64,000 nucleotides of DNA from Acidimicrobiaceae bacterium (GCA_003170315.1 PNAH01000010.1:223699-287698), one strand, 5' to 3'. Positions 51,769-60,416 are shown, numbered from the stretch's first letter. The notes: generated by a model from the letters alone, not told the origin. Numbers and translations: made by a program.

Positions 51769-53122
51769 CACCCTCGCCCGAGTCCAGGCGGCCGTGTCGC
51801 GCCAGGCGTTCGCGACGCGACGCCCGGTGGTGGTCGCCGCGGTCGAGGCCAGCGCTCACGTCGTCGCGCCACCATTCGAAGGACAGCGGTCCGATGGTGA
51901 CCACGTCGCCGTCGAGGACGCCCGCTCGCGTCAGCATCCGGTCGACGCCCAGGGTGCGCAGGCGTCGCACGATCTCGGCCAGCGCTTCGTCATCGGTGAG
52001 ATCTTGGAAGCGCACGGCGCGAATCGCCGGTCGTCCCTCGACCACCCAGGCATTGGGTCCACTGCGTTCGACGGTGATCTCGTCGGGGAGCGGTCGATGG
52101 ACGACCACTTCGTGCTCGATGCGTTCCAATTCTTCGCGACGAACCTGCACCACCAGGCCGGCCAGTTGCGCGACCAGTTGATCGATCCCCTCTCCGGTGA
52201 TCGAAGAGATCGTAAGGGCGTCGGGCATCTCGTACGCCGCGGCGTCACCCTTGGAGCCCACGATCACCCTCGGACGGTCCAAGAGGTCCGCCTGGTAGTC
52301 GCCGAGCTCGCGTAACAAGATCTCCAATTGATCCGGCGGTGACAGGGGCGCCATCTCCGAGAGGTCGAGCAGCACGCAAAGGACCCGCGCGCGTTCCACG
52401 TGGCGAAGGAAATCGTGTCCTAATCCGCGGCCCTCGGCCGCGCCTTCGATCAACCCGGGGATGTCGGCCATCACGAACTCGGTGGCGTCGCTCGGACGGG
52501 CGGATCGTTCGCCGACTCGAACGACGCCGAGGTTCGGCACCAGTGTGGTGAAGGGATAGTCGGCGATCTTCGGTCGCGCGGCCGACACACGCGCGATCAA
52601 GGTGGACTTGCCGACGTTGGGAAAGCCGATCAGGGCGACGTCGGCCTGCAACTTCAACTCGAGGTTGAACCAATTCTCCTGTCCCCGTTCACCCTGCTCG
52701 GCGAAGGCCGGGGCCCGTCGGTTATTGGAGAGAAAGCGATTGTTGCCTTGACCACCGAGTCCGCCCTCAGCGGCCAGCCAGCGATCGCCCGGCCCGTTCA
52801 GGTCCACGAGGAGTTCGCCCTCACGGCTGTAGACCATGGTGCCGACCGGCACGATGACCACGGAATCCTTGCCCCGCGAACCGTGTTGACGTTTGGAGGT
52901 GCCGTGTTGGCCGTCGGTCGCTCGTCGAAAAGGGTGATCGCGAAATCCCAAGAGGGAGGCCTGATTATGGTCGGTCACGATCCAGACGTCGCCGCCCTTT
53001 CCGCCGTCGCCCCCGTCGGGACCGCCCTTGGCGACGTGCGCCTCTCGGCGAAAACTGACGCAGCCTGCGCCGCCGTCGCCCGCTTTGGCGTGCAATTGAG
53101 CGAAATCGACGAAGGTGGACAC
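51755..53122 (-). CDS. obgE: GTPase Obg
   Basis: Essential GTPase involved in 50S assembly and stress control. The glycine-rich Obg fold (about 1-158: GDGGAGCVSFRREAHVAKGGPDGGDGG is its start) is followed by the G domain with GFPNVGKS (166-173) and DIPGLIEGA, then an OCT domain (about 345-425) and a charged tail. 455 residues from GTG 53122. TAGAAT lies exactly 6 nt upstream. rplU and rpmA, usual neighbours, lie 1.3 kb away, separated by HU and the NTF2-like gene. Confidence 0.96.
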   Translation of the reverse strand: MSTFVDFAQLHAKAGDGGAGCVSFRREAHVAKGGPDGGDGGKGGDVWIVTDHNQASLLGFRDHPFRRATDGQHGTSKRQHGSRGKDSVVIVPVGTMVYSREGELLVDLNGPGDRWLAAEGGLGGQGNNRFLSNNRRAPAFAEQGERGQENWFNLELKLQADVALIGFPNVGKSTLIARVSAARPKIADYPFTTLVPNLGVVRVGERSARPSDATEFVMADIPGLIEGAAEGRGLGHDFLRHVERARVLCVLLDLSEMAPLSPPDQLEILLRELGDYQADLLDRPRVIVGSKGDAAAYEMPDALTISSITGEGIDQLVAQLAGLVVQVRREELERIEHEVVVHRPLPDEITVERSGPNAWVVEGRPAIRAVRFQDLTDDEALAEIVRRLRTLGVDRMLTRAGVLDGDVVTIGPLSFEWWRDDVSAGLDRGDHHRASRRERLARHGRLDSGEGDGDS

Positions 53123-53128
53123 GCCCTC

Positions 53129-53134
53129 ATTCTA
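53129..53134 (-). promoter_or_regulatory. Putative leaderless -10 (TAGAAT) of obgE
   Basis: TAGAAT, 6 nt, then the obgE GTG on the minus strand. The best -10 of the set (five of six to TATAAT). Confidence 0.6.
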
Positions 53135-53220
53135 CGGCCCACTCTTTACGGAATCTTTTGCCCCGAACCACTGGTGCGACGTCCGTCGGTAGTGCGATCT
53201 ACTGCCTCGCTACGTCGTCG

Positions 53221-53715
53221 CTACTTACGCCAGTTCGAGACGCCCGTGGTAGCAAACTCCGTCGCCTCGCGACGGGTCTCGTATCCGCGAATCTCGGCGA
53301 TTCGTCCGTCTTCCACGGACAGCACTTGCCAACGCACGTCGTCCGCGGCGTTCGACGCGACGTCTGGTTTGGCGCGCATTTGCAGTCCGACCACGATGTT
53401 GGTGTCAATGATGACCATTTCCGTGACGTCAGCGCGGACGCCCATATTCTTGCCCGCTTCGTACCACTGAAGGATTTGTTGCGAGTTTCGACAGGTCGGA
53501 ACCTTTTGTTCGGGCGCCCCCCAGCGCGCATCCGGAGCGAGGAGTTCACCCATCACCGTGAGATCGGCCGATTCCAAGGCGTGACGGACCTGCGTCGCGA
53601 GCACGTCCATTGTCTGCATCGGCAGTTCGGCACAGCAACAGTGGTCGTTGGCACACGCGCGAAGACGAAGTCCTCGGTCCACGATGCAGCCACACTCCGC
53701 ACACTCGATTATCAC
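53221..53715 (-). CDS. Cys-rich NTF2/SnoaL-like protein, unknown function
   Basis: A 164-residue protein. Residues 1-30 hold seven cysteines (5, 8, 10, 21, 26, 27, 28) spaced CxxCxC and CxxxxCCC, suggesting metal binding. Residues 34-160 look like an NTF2/SnoaL-type cone (LTVMGELLAPDARWG early, EDGRIAEIRGYETR late), a fold used by enzymes and binding proteins alike. The GTG start is supported by TAGATT exactly 6 nt upstream; starting at Met33 would drop the cysteines. It lies alone between HU and obgE. No function is claimed. Confidence 0.75.
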   Translation of the reverse strand: MIIECAECGCIVDRGLRLRACANDHCCCAELPMQTMDVLATQVRHALESADLTVMGELLAPDARWGAPEQKVPTCRNSQQILQWYEAGKNMGVRADVTEMVIIDTNIVVGLQMRAKPDVASNAADDVRWQVLSVEDGRIAEIRGYETRREATEFATTGVSNWRK

Positions 53716-53721
53716 GTCGTC

Positions 53722-53727
53722 AATCTA
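53722..53727 (-). promoter_or_regulatory. Putative leaderless -10 (TAGATT) of the NTF2-like gene
   Basis: TAGATT, 6 nt, then GTG at 53715 on the minus strand. A shifted reading, TATAGA, is also a fair -10 at 8 nt. Confidence 0.55.
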
Positions 53728-54027
53728 TAGTTCGACTCATCGCGACCGCAGAAACGTGCGAGATCAATGAGGGCCCCGGCGGCCAAAATCCCCATGATTT
53801 CCAGCGATTCAGCAACTTTTGAGAGCGCAATCGAGACCAAAACGTTACGATTCCTTAACACATAAGTTTTGGAAATCGCGGTTGACCAGTGATTTTGAAT
53901 TTTCAAAATGGTCCGCGAAGCACAAATCTTGCCGGAAATCCCAATATTTACCTCTTTTTGCGTAAAGATGGCTCCGGTTGCTGGGAACACTCCCAGTCCG
54001 TTTCAACGAAGAGTAAGGAGTCGACCG
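53728..54027 (+). promoter_or_regulatory. AT-rich upstream region of the HU gene with inverted repeats
   Basis: About 300 bp without a gene and visibly more AT-rich than the rest. It contains CCAAAAC...GTTTTGG (53837-53843 with 53866-53872, 22-nt loop) and a tight inverted repeat ATTTTGAA-TT-TTCAAAAT (53892-53909). A possible promoter, TTGACC-N16-CAAAAT (53882-53909), overlaps the second repeat. The Shine-Dalgarno AAGGAG is at 54015-54020. HU autoregulation or curvature-dependent expression is an inference. Confidence 0.5.
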
Positions 54028-54306
54028 GTGAACAAGGCCGAGTTGGTAGATGCGATTGTTGCCGAAAGCGGCGCAAACAAGAACACGGTAGCTGAGGTCC
54101 TCAAGGCCCTTGAAGATGTTGTGGTATCGAATGTTTCAAAGGGTGAGAAGATTGTTCTGTCGGGCTTCCTTTCATTCGAGCGTGTTGCCCGCAAGGCCCG
54201 CACGGCACGGAATCCCCAGACTGGCGAAGCCATTCAGGTGAAGGCTTCCAATGCTCCGAAGGTCTCCATTGGCTCCACCTTCAAAAAGGCGGTCAAAAGC
54301 GCGTAG
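54028..54306 (+). CDS. hup: Nucleoid protein HU
   Basis: Histone-like dimer that bends DNA. The 92 residues begin NKAELVDAIVAESGANK, have the dimer core and DNA-binding arm with RTARNPQTGEAI, and end KVSIGSTFKKAV, all as in HU. GTG 54028 was chosen because AAGGAG lies 7 nt upstream and the family begins there; the 40 open codons upstream are the AT-rich control region. There is no long lysine-rich C-terminal tail like that of mycobacterial HupB. A strong terminator follows. Confidence 0.96.
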   Translation: MNKAELVDAIVAESGANKNTVAEVLKALEDVVVSNVSKGEKIVLSGFLSFERVARKARTARNPQTGEAIQVKASNAPKVSIGSTFKKAVKSA

Positions 54307-54317
54307 TTCTCGATCTC

Positions 54318-54358
54318 AACAAGAAACCCCCGGGCGAGGCCCGGGGGTTTCTTGTTTT
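54318..54358 (+). terminator. Intrinsic terminator between HU and rpmA
   Basis: An 18-bp perfect stem (54318-54335 with 54339-54356), GAG loop, with a C/G-rich core and T-rich 3' side ending in TTTT. It ends the HU transcript; it may also serve the convergent rpmA gene, whose stop is 12 bp away, since the stem is symmetric, but the opposite strand has a weaker T-run. Confidence 0.95.
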
Positions 54359-54369
54359 AGGAGGAAAAC

Positions 54370-54621
54370 TCAGCCGACGAGAACGTCAACCAGTTTTCTG
54401 CCGCCTCGGTAGCCGAATTTCACGGTTCCTTCAGCGAGCGCGAACAGGGTGTCATCTTTGCCGATGCCGACATTGCGACCGGGGTGGAACTGCGTTCCAC
54501 GTTGGCGCATGATGATGCTTCCTGGCTTTACAGCAGTTCCGTCGAAGGTCTTCACACCCAGTCGCTGCGCGTTGGAATCGCGGCCGTTCCTGGTGGAGCC
54601 GCCACCTTTGGTCTTGGACAT
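54370..54621 (-). CDS. rpmA: Ribosomal protein L27
   Basis: Large-subunit protein near the peptidyl-transferase centre. The 83 residues include the N-terminal [19 protein letters not shown] and the core [16 protein letters not shown], both diagnostic. ATG with TAGGAG upstream. It follows rplU by 9 bp. Confidence 0.98.
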   Translation of the reverse strand: MSKTKGGGSTRNGRDSNAQRLGVKTFDGTAVKPGSIIMRQRGTQFHPGRNVGIGKDDTLFALAEGTVKFGYRGGRKLVDVLVG

Positions 54622-54630
54622 CGGACTCTC

Positions 54631-54942
54631 CTAAGCCTTGGGCGAGATCTTGGTGATCTCGACGCTCGTGTAGTGCTGGCGGTGACCCCAACGCCTGCGC
54701 TGGATCGACTTCGCCTTGTAGGTGAGGGCGCGGATCTTCGGGCCTTTCTCCTCACCGAGGATCGTGCCGGTCACCGACGCGCCCTTGAGGGCCGGTCCGG
54801 CCACGACGGAGTCGCCGTCGACCAACAAGACGGGCTCGAACTGGATTTCGGCGCCATTCTCTTCCGGGCGCAGATCAACGCGGACGACTTGGCCCTCGGT
54901 GACGCGCTCTTGAGATGTGCCCACACGGATAACGGCGTACAT
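54631..54942 (-). CDS. rplU: Ribosomal protein L21
   Basis: Large-subunit protein L21 (103 residues). It starts MYAVIRVG and carries the C-terminal KRRRxGHRQxYT-type signature (QRRRWGHRQHYTSVEITKI). The segment after the start (TSQERVTEGQ) departs from the usual GGKQYxVxEGD, a mild divergence. TACTAT lies 9 nt before the ATG, giving a very short or absent leader. Confidence 0.95.
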   Translation of the reverse strand: MYAVIRVGTSQERVTEGQVVRVDLRPEENGAEIQFEPVLLVDGDSVVAGPALKGASVTGTILGEEKGPKIRALTYKAKSIQRRRWGHRQHYTSVEITKISPKA

Positions 54943-54951
54943 AGGGATTCA

Positions 54952-54980
54952 ATAGTAGCCGATGGCGTGAACCGCTCGAA
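54952..54980 (-). promoter_or_regulatory. Promoter of rplU-rpmA
   Basis: TTCGAG (54975-54980), 17-bp spacer, TACTAT (54952-54957). The predicted start falls within about 3 nt of the rplU ATG, so the leader is nearly absent. Confidence 0.55.
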
Positions 54981-54982
54981 CC

Positions 54983-56611
54983 CTACAGACCGGTCTCGAC
55001 GACGAAGCCGCGTCCGTCACAGACCGTACAGATTTTCGACACGGACTCCAAGAGCCCCTCGTTGACGCGCTTTCGCGTCATTTCCACCAGGCCGAGTTCG
55101 GAGATGTCGAAGACCTGGGTGCGGGTCTTATCGCGAGAGAGGGCCTGGCGCAGCGCCGAGGCGACGGCCTCGCGGTTGACCTTGGACTCCATGTCGATGA
55201 AGTCGATCACGATGATGCCGCCGATGTCGCGCAGCCGCAGTTGACGGGCCACTTCTTCGGCCGCTTCGAGGTTGTTGCGAAAGACGGTCTCTTCGAGGTT
55301 CGTGGTGCCGACGTTCTTTCCAGTGTTGACGTCGACCACGGTGAGGGCTTCGGTGCGCTCGATGATCAACGATCCCCCCGAGGGCAAGAAGACCTTGCGG
55401 TCGAGGGCCCGGTGCAGCTGTTCGTGGACGAAGTAACGCTCGAAGAGGGGTAGCTCCTCGGTGGCCCGGTCGTAGTACTCGATGCGGTCGGCCAACTCCG
55501 GGTTGACCGCGAGGACGTACTCGCGAACCTTCTCGTAGAGCACCTGATCGTCAATGAGTACACCGCGGTAGTCATCGTTGAGCTCTTCGCGCAACACGCG
55601 AACGGCCAGGTCGAGGTCGCGATAGACGAGACGCGGTTGATTCGATTTCGCGACCTCGGCTTCGATGGCGGCCCACTTCTCCGCCAACGAACTGACGTCG
55701 CGAGCAAGGTCGTCGGCGGTGACGCCTTCGGCGGCGGTGCGGATGATGATGCCGTGGTGCTCGGGCTTCACGTCGTCGATGATCTTGCGAAGTCGTCGAC
55801 GTTCGCCGTCGGGCAGTCGCTTCGAGATGCCGATGGTGCTCGAGTTGGGCACCAGCACCGCGAAGCGGCCCGGCAGCGAGACCTCCTGGGTGAGGCGCGC
55901 GCCCTTGGCGCCGATGGCGTTCTTGGTGACCTGACAGATGATCGTCTGTCCGGACTTGATCATCTGTTCGATGCGCTTGTCGTTCGAAGACGTTCCTTCG
56001 ACGTCGTCCATGTCAAAGGAGATGTCGCCGCGATAGAGGACCGCGTTCTTCGGAATGCCGATGTCGACGAAGGCCAGCTCCATGCCCGGTAAGACGTTCT
56101 GGATCCGTCCGACGTAGATGTTGCCGTCGATCTGGTTGGTCTCATCGGCCGCCTTGGCGACGGTGTACTCGACCATGGTGCGACCTTCGAGGGTCGCGAT
56201 ATGCGTGGCCTCTTTCGAGGTATGGACGCACATGAGGTAGCGACCCTGGGCGCGCGTTCGACGTTCCCCGCCGCGACGTCGCTTGTTCTTGCCCCGACCG
56301 GCCGCGCTTTCGTCGCCGGCCGCCTCTGGGGCCGAGGCCTCAACCGGAGAGTCGAACGAACGATTGGGGTTGCGAGGCGGGCCGCCTTGGCCCCCCTGGC
56401 CGCCTCGACCGCGACCGCCGCGGCGGCGTCGATTGCCGCCTTGACCTTGTCCACCTTGACCCTGTCCTTGGCCCTGACGGGCCGGGGTTTGACCGTTGGG
56501 TGACGTGGCGGCGGACCCTGGTCGAGTATCGCCAATCTGTGGTGCCGGTCGAGTGTCGCCTATCCGAGGGCTAGACGATGATGCGGGTTGAGTGTTGGTT
56601 TCGTCGCTCAC
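54983..56611 (-). CDS. rng: Ribonuclease E/G
   Basis: Endoribonuclease for mRNA decay and rRNA processing. After a disordered N-terminus of about 125 residues (Arg/Gly/Gln-rich, with two IGDTRP repeats) come the S1 region (GNIYVGRIQNVLPGMELAFVDIG), the 5'-sensor and DNase I-like catalytic domain (TVVDVNTGKN; GGIIVIDFIDM) and a CxxC near the C-terminus (CTVCDGRG) that matches the zinc link. 542 residues. GTG start with AAGGAG 8 nt upstream. rplU follows after 40 bp. Confidence 0.95.
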   Translation of the reverse strand: MSDETNTQPASSSSPRIGDTRPAPQIGDTRPGSAATSPNGQTPARQGQGQGQGGQGQGGNRRRRGGRGRGGQGGQGGPPRNPNRSFDSPVEASAPEAAGDESAAGRGKNKRRRGGERRTRAQGRYLMCVHTSKEATHIATLEGRTMVEYTVAKAADETNQIDGNIYVGRIQNVLPGMELAFVDIGIPKNAVLYRGDISFDMDDVEGTSSNDKRIEQMIKSGQTIICQVTKNAIGAKGARLTQEVSLPGRFAVLVPNSSTIGISKRLPDGERRRLRKIIDDVKPEHHGIIIRTAAEGVTADDLARDVSSLAEKWAAIEAEVAKSNQPRLVYRDLDLAVRVLREELNDDYRGVLIDDQVLYEKVREYVLAVNPELADRIEYYDRATEELPLFERYFVHEQLHRALDRKVFLPSGGSLIIERTEALTVVDVNTGKNVGTTNLEETVFRNNLEAAEEVARQLRLRDIGGIIVIDFIDMESKVNREAVASALRQALSRDKTRTQVFDISELGLVEMTRKRVNEGLLESVSKICTVCDGRGFVVETGL

Positions 56612-56923
56612 GACGGGTACTCCTTGAGTTCTTAGGTAGGGGGGCGCACTGCGCCGCGCTTACGGGGATGGATACGCGCCGAAGGGTTCGAGCGACGTAG
56701 GTGTTGGGAGTTGTGGCGTGACGGGTCAACGAGAGAGCGGCTATCCAAAATAGAAATAAGGTCACTTCACTGCCGTGAACCACGTGTAGTCCTCAATGCC
56801 TGCAGGAACGGAGTGCGACTGCACCGCGCAACTGCTGCGTTCTTTTCGCGCACTGCACATTCTGCACAGAAACGCCCAACGCCATCAGGTTACTCGCCGA
56901 AGCGGCCCGATCAGCGGTTCGAC
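56612..56923. other. 312-bp spacer between mrdA and rng, no gene
   Basis: No ORF with protein character was seen. The rng Shine-Dalgarno lies at its left end. Two copies of CTGCACA two bases apart (56853-56859 and 56862-56868) and a more AT-rich patch around 56740-56762 are the only notable features. The rng promoter is presumably here, but I could not fix it. Confidence 0.5.
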
Positions 56924-59089
56924 CTATTTATGGGTCGTGGTGGTGATCGGTACCGTCGTGGTCGTCGTGGTCGAGGTCGAGTGCGCCTTGGTGGTGGTGG
57001 TCGTGGGGACGGTCAACTGGCGCTTGAGCTTGACCGGCCCGATCGGGTGGGCCACGAGATAGTTGAATGTCCGCGCGACCACCGGGGCTGCGGCGTTGGC
57101 GCCGTAGCCGCCCTCTTCGATCACGCACAGGACGACGTACTTGGGGTGCGTCGTCGGCCCGAACCCGACGAACCACGAGTTCGGTTCCTTACTGACCCCG
57201 CCGTTGCTCGCGGTGCCGGTCTTGCCGGCGATCGGAAAATTCGTCAGCGAAAAGTTGATGTTGGCGTGAAACGGCGCGTACGCCGTCCCGGCAGGGCTCA
57301 TGACGACGCCTTCGAGTCCCTGGAGGATGGGGTTGCGCACACGCGGCGGCAGGCTGACGTGACCGAGGACGCGCGGGCCGTAACGGAGCACGGTTTGGCC
57401 GTGCGCGTTGACGATGGCGGCCGCGACTTCGGGCGCGTAGTGGGTACCGCCGTTGGCGAACGTGGCGTAGGCGTTGGCGAGGGCGAGCGGTGTCAGCGCG
57501 GTCGTGCCCTGGCCGAAGGCCATCTCGATGTTGTCACCGGTGTACCAATTCACGTTGGGGAATGAACTGGGAGCTTCGGCGTGGAGGACCTTGCGCACTT
57601 TCGGTGAGTCGACGCGCCCGACCACTTCATTAGGGAGGTCGATGTTGGTGTACTGGTCGAGGCCGTATTCGTGCGCGACGTTCTGGATCGGCGTCTGGCC
57701 GTACTTGGCCTGCTGGGACCAGAAGAGGTAACCCAGGTTGTAGAAGTAGTAGTCCGATGATTCGGTGAGCGCGGAGGTCAGGTTGACCTCGCCAAGGCCG
57801 GTCGTCTCGTCGTCGTGAAAGACACAACCCTTGGGGTTCGAGTGACAGCCCGGCACTTTGAACTGACCGGTGTCGTCGATCAAGACGTTGGGCGAAAGGA
57901 CGCCGGTCTGCATCTCGGCGGTCGCTGAGATCAACTTGAAGGTGCTACCGGGCGTGTAAAGACCCTGGATGGCGTAGTTGTTGAACGCCCCGACGGCGAG
58001 AAGATGGTGAAACTGCGCCTCCGAAAGTCCGTTGACGAACGACGAAAGGTTGTAGGACGGATAGCTCGACATGGCGAGCACCGCCCCGTTGTTCACGTCC
58101 ATCACGACCGCGGCGCCGTTGATGGCTGCGGGCAGCAAACCCGAACGCGGGTCCGGGACCGTTCGATCGTGCAAAATGTCAGCCTTCAGGATTCCGTCGA
58201 GAGCCTCTTGTAATCCGCCGTCAATATTCAGTACGACCGAGTCGCCGACCTTGGGTTGGGTCGTCTTGAGCGTCCCGATCACGTTGCCGGTGGCGCCGAC
58301 TTCAATCGTGCTCGTGCCGTCGTGACCGCGTAAGTACTGCTCGTAGAACGACTCGATGCCGGATTGACCGATTGTGGAGTCAGTCTGGTAGCCAGCGCCG
58401 GGGTGCGCCTTGATCTCGTTTGACGTAATAGGTCCCACGTAGCCCAGCACCTGGGACCCCACGTTGCTACCGAGCGGATACGTACGCTGGGAGACGTCCA
58501 ACACGGACACGCCGGGAAACTCCGTGGCGTGCAACTTGATGAACTGGACGATGTTGGCGGGTGCGTTGGCGAGGATCGGTGCCGGTTGATAGGGGCTGTA
58601 GGCCTGGTTGGCTAGGTCGCGGACAATTTGAGTGACGCTCTGTCCCGTGAGTGACGCGAGCGTGCCCTCGATCTTCGGATTCAGCGTCGCCTCGGCGCGC
58701 GAGAGGCGGATCTCGACGGTCGTCACGTTGTTGACCAACGGCCGGCCGTTGCGGTCAAGGATCAGACCCCGCGACGCCGGTATCGTCGCCACGTGCAGTG
58801 AAAGTGCGTCAACCTGGGAGACGGACTGCTTTTGGTCCTTGATCTGAAGCACGTACAGCCGCGCGACGAGCAACAAGAACAACAAGAAGAAGAATCCACC
58901 AATCACGTACCAACGACGCTCGGGACGCAGCTTGACGTCGCCGGGCGCGGCCACCAGGTCGCGTATGCCCACCGGTTTGGGCTCGTTGATCGAGCGGCCC
59001 TGCCCACGAAAGGGATGGAGCGAGACCCACGGTCGCCACAACCGCGAAAAGCGCGAACCCGACGGGCGATCACGCCACGAGCCCTTCAT
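56924..59089 (-). CDS. mrdA: Penicillin-binding protein 2 (elongasome transpeptidase)
   Basis: Class B PBP that cross-links peptidoglycan during elongation with MreBCD. The 721 residues have a cytoplasmic N-terminus, one helix (about 60-82), the PBP dimerisation domain, and the transpeptidase with the nucleophile Ser382 in STFK, the second motif Ser444-Ser-Asp446 (as in other PBP2) and KTGT. The tail is almost all threonine. ATG 59089 overlaps the mreD stop (ATGA); the 134 open codons upstream are mreD in another frame. rodA is not in the window. Confidence 0.96.
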   Translation of the reverse strand: MKGSWRDRPSGSRFSRLWRPWVSLHPFRGQGRSINEPKPVGIRDLVAAPGDVKLRPERRWYVIGGFFFLLFLLLVARLYVLQIKDQKQSVSQVDALSLHVATIPASRGLILDRNGRPLVNNVTTVEIRLSRAEATLNPKIEGTLASLTGQSVTQIVRDLANQAYSPYQPAPILANAPANIVQFIKLHATEFPGVSVLDVSQRTYPLGSNVGSQVLGYVGPITSNEIKAHPGAGYQTDSTIGQSGIESFYEQYLRGHDGTSTIEVGATGNVIGTLKTTQPKVGDSVVLNIDGGLQEALDGILKADILHDRTVPDPRSGLLPAAINGAAVVMDVNNGAVLAMSSYPSYNLSSFVNGLSEAQFHHLLAVGAFNNYAIQGLYTPGSTFKLISATAEMQTGVLSPNVLIDDTGQFKVPGCHSNPKGCVFHDDETTGLGEVNLTSALTESSDYYFYNLGYLFWSQQAKYGQTPIQNVAHEYGLDQYTNIDLPNEVVGRVDSPKVRKVLHAEAPSSFPNVNWYTGDNIEMAFGQGTTALTPLALANAYATFANGGTHYAPEVAAAIVNAHGQTVLRYGPRVLGHVSLPPRVRNPILQGLEGVVMSPAGTAYAPFHANINFSLTNFPIAGKTGTASNGGVSKEPNSWFVGFGPTTHPKYVVLCVIEEGGYGANAAAPVVARTFNYLVAHPIGPVKLKRQLTVPTTTTTKAHSTSTTTTTTVPITTTTHK

Positions 59090-59598
59090 CGGCGGACCCG
59101 GACTCCCGAGCGTCCGACCATGCGCGCGAGTCGCGAGACCGGACGGGCTAGCACGAAGAAGGCGATCGCGTTCACGACCATGGAATTGATCAGACTGCCG
59201 TGCCACAGCGAGAAGTTCAAAACACCGAATCCACCGACCGTGAAGATGAACGGTGCGACGCCGCCGGCCCCGGCCGCCAGGATGGGTGTCACCCACCAGG
59301 CCGCGGAGTCCAGGTCCCCGACGCCTTCTTTGCCCAGTCGCGACGCACCGTAGGCGAGCAGGACTCCCACCATCGCGGTCAGTCCGAACGGGGTGGTCGC
59401 GTGGGTGTCGAAGAACACGCCCCCCACCGCCGCCGCCCAGATGGCGAGCGTCGTGAAGCCGGCGAGCCCTAACGCGAAAGGCCAGAGCCACACCAACATG
59501 AACACGACGCCGGCGAAACGCCAGGTCGAGAAGACCGAGAGCTGTATCCCGACCATGAACATCGTGACGACCGTGACCGGTATCAGGGCCCGAGTCAC
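59086..59598 (-). CDS. mreD: Rod shape-determining protein MreD
   Basis: Small membrane protein of the elongasome. The 170 residues form about five helices. The primary sequence is weakly conserved, so the call rests on position between mreC and mrdA, length and topology. GTG 59598 overlaps the mreC stop as GTGA; another GTG five codons upstream is possible. Confidence 0.88.
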   Translation of the reverse strand: MTRALIPVTVVTMFMVGIQLSVFSTWRFAGVVFMLVWLWPFALGLAGFTTLAIWAAAVGGVFFDTHATTPFGLTAMVGVLLAYGASRLGKEGVGDLDSAAWWVTPILAAGAGGVAPFIFTVGGFGVLNFSLWHGSLINSMVVNAIAFFVLARPVSRLARMVGRSGVRVRR

Positions 59599-60413
59599 GT
59601 GGAGGGCTCCCACAGCACGACGTCGAGGTAGACGAGGTTGCGCAGGTCCGCCAGAGGATGCAGCGACAGGTTGTAGGTGGCCGCGCCGGGAGTGAGCGTC
59701 ACCTTCGTGACGTTGGCGACCGGAAGGCCTGGAGGGTACAGACCACCGTCGAGTCCGTTCGTGGACAACACGGTGCCGGCGCGCACCGACGACGTGAGCG
59801 GCACCGCCGTGGCGCCCAGGCCGTTGTTGACGCCCTGGCCGCTCACCACGAGCGATGTCTTGCCCGAACCGAAGGTGGCGCCGATGAGGGATTTCACATC
59901 GGTGATCAAACGGACCGTCGCGCCGTGCGGGGTCGTTTCCGTGACCAGGCCGACCAGTCCCCCATTGGCCACCACCGGCATCCCCACCATGACGCCGTTG
60001 TCGCGGCCCTTGGAGATATCGACCGTGGCGGCGAAGTTCGTGGGCGAGAGCGCCGTCACCTGGGCCGCGACCGTGGGCAGCGAGCCCACGAAGGGCACGT
60101 CGAGCTGCGTGCTCAGTTGTGCGAGTTGACGATTCTCCGCCCAGGTCTCGTTGGCTCGGAGTTCGGCCTTGCCCAGCTCGTAGCGCAGCTTCTGATTCTG
60201 CGCAACGACGTCGCTGTAGTTGATCGCCCCGGCGAACATGTGACCGATGGGACGCGCGATTTCATTGACGGTCCAACTGAAAGGTGAGGTGACGAAGTTC
60301 GCCGCCGTGCGCAGCCCCGACACCACCCCGCCGCTGAGATAGAGCACCACCAGCAGGACCGAGACGCTGGCGCCGATCGTCCACGTACGACGCCTCGTCC
60401 GATCGGTGGCCAC
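59595..60413 (-). CDS. mreC: Rod shape-determining protein MreC
   Basis: Membrane-anchored elongasome scaffold. One N-terminal helix (about 12-34), a coiled coil (about 70-105: QNQKLRYELGKAELRANETWAENRQLAQL is its extent), then two beta domains (GRDNGVMVGMPVVANGGLVGLV). 272 residues. GTG start 3 bp after the mreB stop; the mreB-mreC-mreD-mrdA order is standard in rod-shaped bacteria. Confidence 0.95.
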   Translation of the reverse strand: MATDRTRRRTWTIGASVSVLLVVLYLSGGVVSGLRTAANFVTSPFSWTVNEIARPIGHMFAGAINYSDVVAQNQKLRYELGKAELRANETWAENRQLAQLSTQLDVPFVGSLPTVAAQVTALSPTNFAATVDISKGRDNGVMVGMPVVANGGLVGLVTETTPHGATVRLITDVKSLIGATFGSGKTSLVVSGQGVNNGLGATAVPLTSSVRAGTVLSTNGLDGGLYPPGLPVANVTKVTLTPGAATYNLSLHPLADLRNLVYLDVVLWEPST

Positions 60414-60416
60414 CGG

